Assembly: GCA_002497075.1 (NCBI GenBank)
Contig: DAML01000015.1
Coordinates: forward strand, 68,452 to 132,451
DNA from: Methanomassiliicoccaceae archaeon UBA472
GTDB lineage: Archaea > Thermoplasmatota > Thermoplasmata > Methanomassiliicoccales > UBA472
DNA: 64,000 nucleotides
Direction: 5' to 3'
Below are positions 60,477 through 64,000 of the stretch, piece after piece; within the stretch, counting starts at the first letter, position 1, and each line of letters opens with the position of its first letter. A program made the translations under genes and the position numbers. The notes under the pieces were generated by a model, which was given only the letters and a program-made list of their open reading frames with translations, was not told where the DNA came from and made no database searches.

Positions 60477-62327
60477 ATGATTAATCCAACCGAGGGGGTC
60501 AAGGACGACTCGGAGGAGAACTACGGCAAACATGCCAGCAATCTCCGCTCTCAGATGAGGAGAGGCATGATCGGCAGCAACACCGAATGCGCCCACTACC
60601 CATGCCATCATCAAGGACAGAACTGCACCTTCTGCTTCTGCCCCTTGTATCCCTGTCTGGATCCCGAGCTGGGTGAATACGTCACTTCCAGACGGACCGG
60701 CGGGCAGGTCTGGTCGTGCCAGAGCTGTCTCTGGATCCACCGGGACGACGTCACCGACTCGCTCTTCAAGATGATGCCTGAGATCGGAGAAAATGGTCTG
60801 GACGAAAGGACCAGGTCGGACCTCAAGGCGAGGCTGGAAGGGAAGCATCGCACAAAGGCCAAGACCATAATGGTTCTCGGTGCCACGTCCGGAGCGGGTA
60901 AATCGCTCCTGGTGGCCGCTCTCTGCCGGGCCTTCCGCGATCGCGGTCTCAAGGTCGCCCCGTTCAAATCGCAGAACATGTCGCTGAACTCCATGGTCAC
61001 CGGCGACGGGGAGGAGATCGCCCGCATCCAGGACCTGCAGGCGCGAGCGGCCGGAACGCGACCGCGGGGGGAACTGAATCCTATTCTGTTGAAGCCAAAG
61101 GGCGGAGTGACGTCCCAGGTGATAGTTGAGGGGCGTCCATACAAGGACTGCACGGTGCAGGAATACTATTCGCAATTCGTTCCCGACGAGGCCCCGGTCA
61201 TCATCGCCCGCAATCTGGAACGGTTGATGCGCACCAATGACGTGGTGGTGATCGAAGGCGCCGGCTCGCCCGCCGAGATAAACCTGCGCGGAAGAGACGT
61301 GGCCAATATGTACGTGGCGAAGCTGGCCAAGGCAGACTGCCTTCTGGCGGTGAACATCGACTGGGGCGGCGCTTTCGCTTACGCGGTCGGCACGCTCATG
61401 CTGCTGGATGAGGAGGAACGCAAGCTCTTCAAAGGCGTCCTGATCAACAACATGTGCCCCGGGGGCGGTTCTCTCGGTGAATCCCTGGACATGGTGAGGA
61501 GAATTACCGGAGTGCCGGTCCTGGCGGTGCTTCCTCACGTTCCCTCCCTGTACCTGCCGGTCGAGGATTCCATGGACCTCGACCAGCGCGACGACGGTGA
61601 CGGAACGACCGTGGTGGCGGTGGTCCGTTTGCCGATGATCTCTAATTTCACCGACTTTGACGCGTTGTCGTTGGAGGAAGGGGTCAAGGTCATTTACGCG
61701 AGAACGCCGGAGGAGCTGGGACCGGCGGACGCCATCATCGTTCCCGGGACGAAGAACACCGTGCAGGACCTGCTCTGGCTGAACGAGAGCGGCATGGCCT
61801 CGGCCATATCGGCCAAGGTTGGGACGGTTCCCGTTCTGGGCATATGCGGCGGCTACCAGATGCTCGGCCGGAAGATATTCGATGTTCACGGCCTGGAGGG
61901 CAGCGGTCCATCGGAGATCGAAGGACTGGGGCTGCTGGACGCCGTCACTCATTTCGATTCGTACGACAAGAGGACCGTGCAGGTCCTTGGATCACTGGCT
62001 GACGGCGGGGAGGTGCGCGGTTACGAGATACACATGGGCCGTACGGAACGCTTAGAGGAACCGCTGTTCCGTCTGCGGCCGGACGGGCGGGAGGAAGGCT
62101 CCTGGAGCCGTGAACGAAAGGTCCTGGGGACGTATTTGCACGGCGTGTTCGACCTGCCGGCGTTCCGCGGCTTCTTCCTTTCGATGATCGAGCATCGCGA
62201 TGCGCCGAAGAACAACGGAACGGACCACGACGCCGAGATCGATTCCTCTCTAGATCGTCTAGCGGCGATGGTCGAGGAACATCTTGATCTCGACAGTCTG
62301 CTAAGGGGTGATGGCGACGTTCCGTAG
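60477..62327 (+). CDS. cbiP: Cobyric acid synthase CbiP/CobQ with an N-terminal Cys-rich domain
   Basis: 616 residues. The first 110 residues hold a small Cys-rich zinc-like domain (CAHYPCHH, CTFCFCPLYPC, WSCQSCLWIH) of the kind often found near cobalamin genes, fused here to the synthase. Then P-loop GATSGAGKSLLVAALC, VAPFKSQNMSLNS, NPILLKPKG, EGAGSPAEINL; the glutaminase half has the nucleophile LGICGGYQMLG and histidine in GTYLHGVFD. It amidates adenosyl-cobyrinate a,c-diamide at four carboxylates. ATTATGGCC about 25 bp before ATG suggests a leaderless message. Ends in TAG 17 bp inside the next gene. Confidence 0.93.
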   Translation: MINPTEGVKDDSEENYGKHASNLRSQMRRGMIGSNTECAHYPCHHQGQNCTFCFCPLYPCLDPELGEYVTSRRTGGQVWSCQSCLWIHRDDVTDSLFKMMPEIGENGLDERTRSDLKARLEGKHRTKAKTIMVLGATSGAGKSLLVAALCRAFRDRGLKVAPFKSQNMSLNSMVTGDGEEIARIQDLQARAAGTRPRGELNPILLKPKGGVTSQVIVEGRPYKDCTVQEYYSQFVPDEAPVIIARNLERLMRTNDVVVIEGAGSPAEINLRGRDVANMYVAKLAKADCLLAVNIDWGGAFAYAVGTLMLLDEEERKLFKGVLINNMCPGGGSLGESLDMVRRITGVPVLAVLPHVPSLYLPVEDSMDLDQRDDGDGTTVVAVVRLPMISNFTDFDALSLEEGVKVIYARTPEELGPADAIIVPGTKNTVQDLLWLNESGMASAISAKVGTVPVLGICGGYQMLGRKIFDVHGLEGSGPSEIEGLGLLDAVTHFDSYDKRTVQVLGSLADGGEVRGYEIHMGRTERLEEPLFRLRPDGREEGSWSRERKVLGTYLHGVFDLPAFRGFFLSMIEHRDAPKNNGTDHDAEIDSSLDRLAAMVEEHLDLDSLLRGDGDVP

Positions 62328-63165
62328 GCTTATGATCCAGGGCGTGACCTCCGGGGCTGGAAAGACCACCCTCACCGCCGCGCTGTGCCGCCATTTCTCA
62401 TCGAGCGGCGTAGACGTGGTCCCGTTCAAAGCGCAGAACGTCTCGCTCAATTCCTACGTTACCAAGGACGGCAAGGAGATGGCCATATCGCAGGCCTACC
62501 AGGCCTGGGCCTGCGGGCTGGAGCCGTCGGCGGACATGAACCCCATCCTGATCAAGCCGAAGGGAAACGGCCAATGCCAGATCGTGCTTCGCGGGAAACC
62601 CTGGCAGGACCTCGGTCCCGGTGGTAGCACTCCCGCAACGATCGAGACGCTCCGCGAGCAGGTGCTGACCGCCTTCCACAACAACGCTTCCGGAAGGGAG
62701 CTGGTGCTGATAGAGGGCATGGGCTCCCCGGTGGAGATGAACCTCAAGGACAAGGATGTCAGCAACATGTGGCTGGCCAAGGCCACGCGCTCGCCTGTCG
62801 TTCTCGTGGGGGACATCGAGAAAGGGGGCGTTTTCGCCGGTATTTACGGAACCTATCTTCTCATGGACGAGGAGGAGCGGGACCTGCTCAAGGGATTCGT
62901 TATCAACCGCTTCCGCGGTGACGGATCGATACTGAAGGAGGGGATCGAGGAGCTGGAGTCCCGCATGGAGATGCCCTGTCTCGGCGTCCTGCCGATGGTC
63001 CGGTTCAGCGCCCCGGCCGAGGATTCCTTGGACCTAACGAGGCCTTCAGGGAACGGTGCCGGCTCCGGCGATATCAGGCAGCGTTGGATGCGCGAGCTGG
63101 ACGGGGTTCTGGAAAAATGGGAAGGGGCCTGGGACCTTGAGCAGGTCCGAAGGCTTATCGATTAA
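62311..63165 (+). CDS. CbiP/CobQ-like amidoligase paralogue lacking the glutaminase domain
   Basis: 284 residues, corresponding only to the N-terminal P-loop half of CbiP. GVTSGAGKTTLTAALC, VVPFKAQNVSLNSYVTKDGK, NPILIKPKG, LIEGMGSPVEMNL and GDIEKGGVFAGIYGT all match; it stops before the GATase, with a helical end (ELDGVLEKWEGAW). ATG 62311 with AAGGGGTG upstream, overlapping the CbiP gene by 17 bp, so they are coupled. It could use the neighbour's glutaminase, free ammonia, or act on another substrate. Confidence 0.85.
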   Translation: MATFRRLMIQGVTSGAGKTTLTAALCRHFSSSGVDVVPFKAQNVSLNSYVTKDGKEMAISQAYQAWACGLEPSADMNPILIKPKGNGQCQIVLRGKPWQDLGPGGSTPATIETLREQVLTAFHNNASGRELVLIEGMGSPVEMNLKDKDVSNMWLAKATRSPVVLVGDIEKGGVFAGIYGTYLLMDEEERDLLKGFVINRFRGDGSILKEGIEELESRMEMPCLGVLPMVRFSAPAEDSLDLTRPSGNGAGSGDIRQRWMRELDGVLEKWEGAWDLEQVRRLID

Positions 63166-63176
63166 CCTTTAACGTT

Positions 63177-63464
63177 TCAGAGGCGGTTGCCGCACTTCGG
63201 GCAGTACTGGGCGCCCGGCTCATAAGCGGCCCCACAGCTGCGGCAGGTGTTCCCCTGCTGGGGCTGCTGGTACTGTTGCGGGGGCTGTTGGTACTGCTGG
63301 GGAGGTTGCTGGTACGGCTGTTGATATGGCTGGTTGCCGTAGTAGCCCGTTCCAAACTGTGGTCTCTCCTCGTACTTCATCAGGAAGTAGATGATCGCCG
63401 CAGGCCAGCATATTATTATCAGGATGATCAAGATCACCCAGCTGCCAGTGAATTCCTTCGACAT
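63177..63464 (-). CDS. Membrane-anchored zinc-ribbon protein with a Pro/Gln/Tyr linker
   Basis: 95 residues. One helix (about 8-30, WVILIILIIICWPAAIIYFL), a YQQP/PQQY repeat linker (about 43-71) and a C-terminal zinc ribbon CRSCGAAYEPGAQYCPKCG. The plan matches widespread archaeal and bacterial DUF-type zinc-ribbon membrane proteins; function unknown. Convergent with the CbiP paralogue, 11 bp apart. Confidence 0.75.
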   Translation of the reverse strand: MSKEFTGSWVILIILIIICWPAAIIYFLMKYEERPQFGTGYYGNQPYQQPYQQPPQQYQQPPQQYQQPQQGNTCRSCGAAYEPGAQYCPKCGNRL

Positions 63465-63522
63465 GAATTTCCACCTTTGGCGTTCAATAACTTGAGGAAT
63501 ATTTATTCATTCCCACATATTT

Positions 63523-63993
63523 TCAATCTTCTGATCTCGTGGGCTCCCGAGCGCATCTAGGATAGGATGCGTAGGACGGGCACTCCTTGCAGCGCTTCAG
63601 CATCCTTCTTCCCTTCAGGTACTCGAAGACGACGATGACTGTTATTATGAACGGGTAAACGTAGATCCTCAGGTCGGGCGGGCAGACGATGGCTGAATAG
63701 GTGGCCATCGCCAGGCTCGATCCCAGGACCATATTGAAGATGATAGATAACCCACGTCCAGATGTGACGAACCGCAGCAGTTGGAAGGAGAACTGGAGCA
63801 GCGACGCGAAGAAGGCGGCTTCGAACGTCGGCCGACCCACGAACAGGAGGACCAGCATTACCAGGAAGGTCGGGTACACCGTGACACAGCCCCGGCACAC
63901 CTTCCGGCCTCTTATGGTAAGCAGATGGTCGTCGAAGCGGCCGCAGAGCGGGTGGTGGGCCAGCAGAATGGGCTCGTTCCTCAGCTCGTCCAT
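63523..63993 (-). CDS. DUF2085-like membrane protein (may extend off window)
   Basis: 156 residues from ATG 63993, though the frame is still open at the window edge. N-terminal AHHPLCGRFDDHLLTIRGRKVCRGC contains the His/Cys motif of DUF2085-type proteins, possibly binding metal; three or four helices follow (about 40-60, 62-80, 85-105, 112-132). A second Cys cluster (RCKECPSYASYPRC) ends the protein. Function unknown. Confidence 0.7.
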   Translation of the reverse strand: MDELRNEPILLAHHPLCGRFDDHLLTIRGRKVCRGCVTVYPTFLVMLVLLFVGRPTFEAAFFASLLQFSFQLLRFVTSGRGLSIIFNMVLGSSLAMATYSAIVCPPDLRIYVYPFIITVIVVFEYLKGRRMLKRCKECPSYASYPRCAREPTRSED

Positions 63994-64000
63994 GAACTTG

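Noticed and set aside
63240..63340. Tandem nucleotide repeat in the small zinc-ribbon gene
   Set aside because: It encodes the Pro/Gln/Tyr linker (PQQYQQ units) in frame and needs no separate repeat element.

Overview
The window is archaeal chromosomal DNA of fairly high G+C, most likely from the Thermoplasmatota and plausibly Methanomassiliicoccales or a close relative. This placement is an inference from gene content. It carries a TATA-binding protein, RNA polymerase subunit L, archaeosine synthase, PyrBI, diphthine synthase, Trm5, the archaeal type of dUTPase, HerA/Mre11/Rad50 and a Hef-type helicase. Promoters have TATA boxes about 25 bp before leaderless starts or GGTGAT-type ribosome sites. 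A 5S rRNA gene stands alone, away from 16S and 23S, as is usual in Thermoplasmata. No methanogenesis gene lies in the window, so the metabolism cannot be fixed.

Layout. 1-4.7 kb: a giant surface protein with Cna-B/SdrD-like repeats. 4.8-5.0 kb: 5S rRNA (minus). 5.0-11 kb: DUF835 and DUF92 proteins and a second giant exported protein (VCBS propeller, PKD domains, one membrane helix, cytoplasmic domain). 11-13.4 kb: pyrimidine genes pyrB-pyrI followed by a UPF0200 P-loop protein and a small partner. 13.4-15.5 kb: a sulfur-relay locus (TusA, DsrE2, TusB, TusD and TusC types) facing a TrmB-like regulator across a promoter with a perfect inverted repeat. 15.6-18.1 kb: arcS and tbp.

18.2-23.5 kb is an integrated mobile element in the 3' end of a tRNA-Gly(UCC) gene, bounded by a 16-bp direct repeat. 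It carries a decayed tyrosine integrase, a membrane protein, a zinc-ribbon protein, a SAP-domain/PD-(D/E)XK nuclease and a Rep-like protein. Its middle is extremely A+T rich.

23.6-35.9 kb returns to the core chromosome: a 58-codon gene under a palindromic operator, a 1432-aa TPR/zinc protein, truD, rpoL, DNA ligase, a Hef-like helicase, an IscA-type protein, a GNAT enzyme, an FN3 membrane protein and a DHH phosphoesterase. 36-41.9 kb: a SprT-like metalloprotease, a YhaM-like nuclease, an ADP-forming acyl-CoA synthetase with a DRTGG partner, and a parvulin. 41.9-48.8 kb (minus): HerA, a CPA2 antiporter, Mre11 and Rad50. A divergent FtsZ/tubulin-family protein faces herA.

49.8-64 kb: dph5, trm5, dut, a MEDS-PAS sensor, an ABC-2 exporter, a small PIN-type toxin-antitoxin-like pair, aconitase, two tandem CbiP-like proteins (the second without its glutaminase domain) and two small membrane proteins. 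The most notable items are the FtsZ-like protein, the tbp gene without any ATG/GTG/TTG start, the tRNA-Gly element with its SAP nuclease, the complete archaeal Tus-like operon with its operator, and the cytoplasmic roadblock/longin-like tail on the giant PKD protein.
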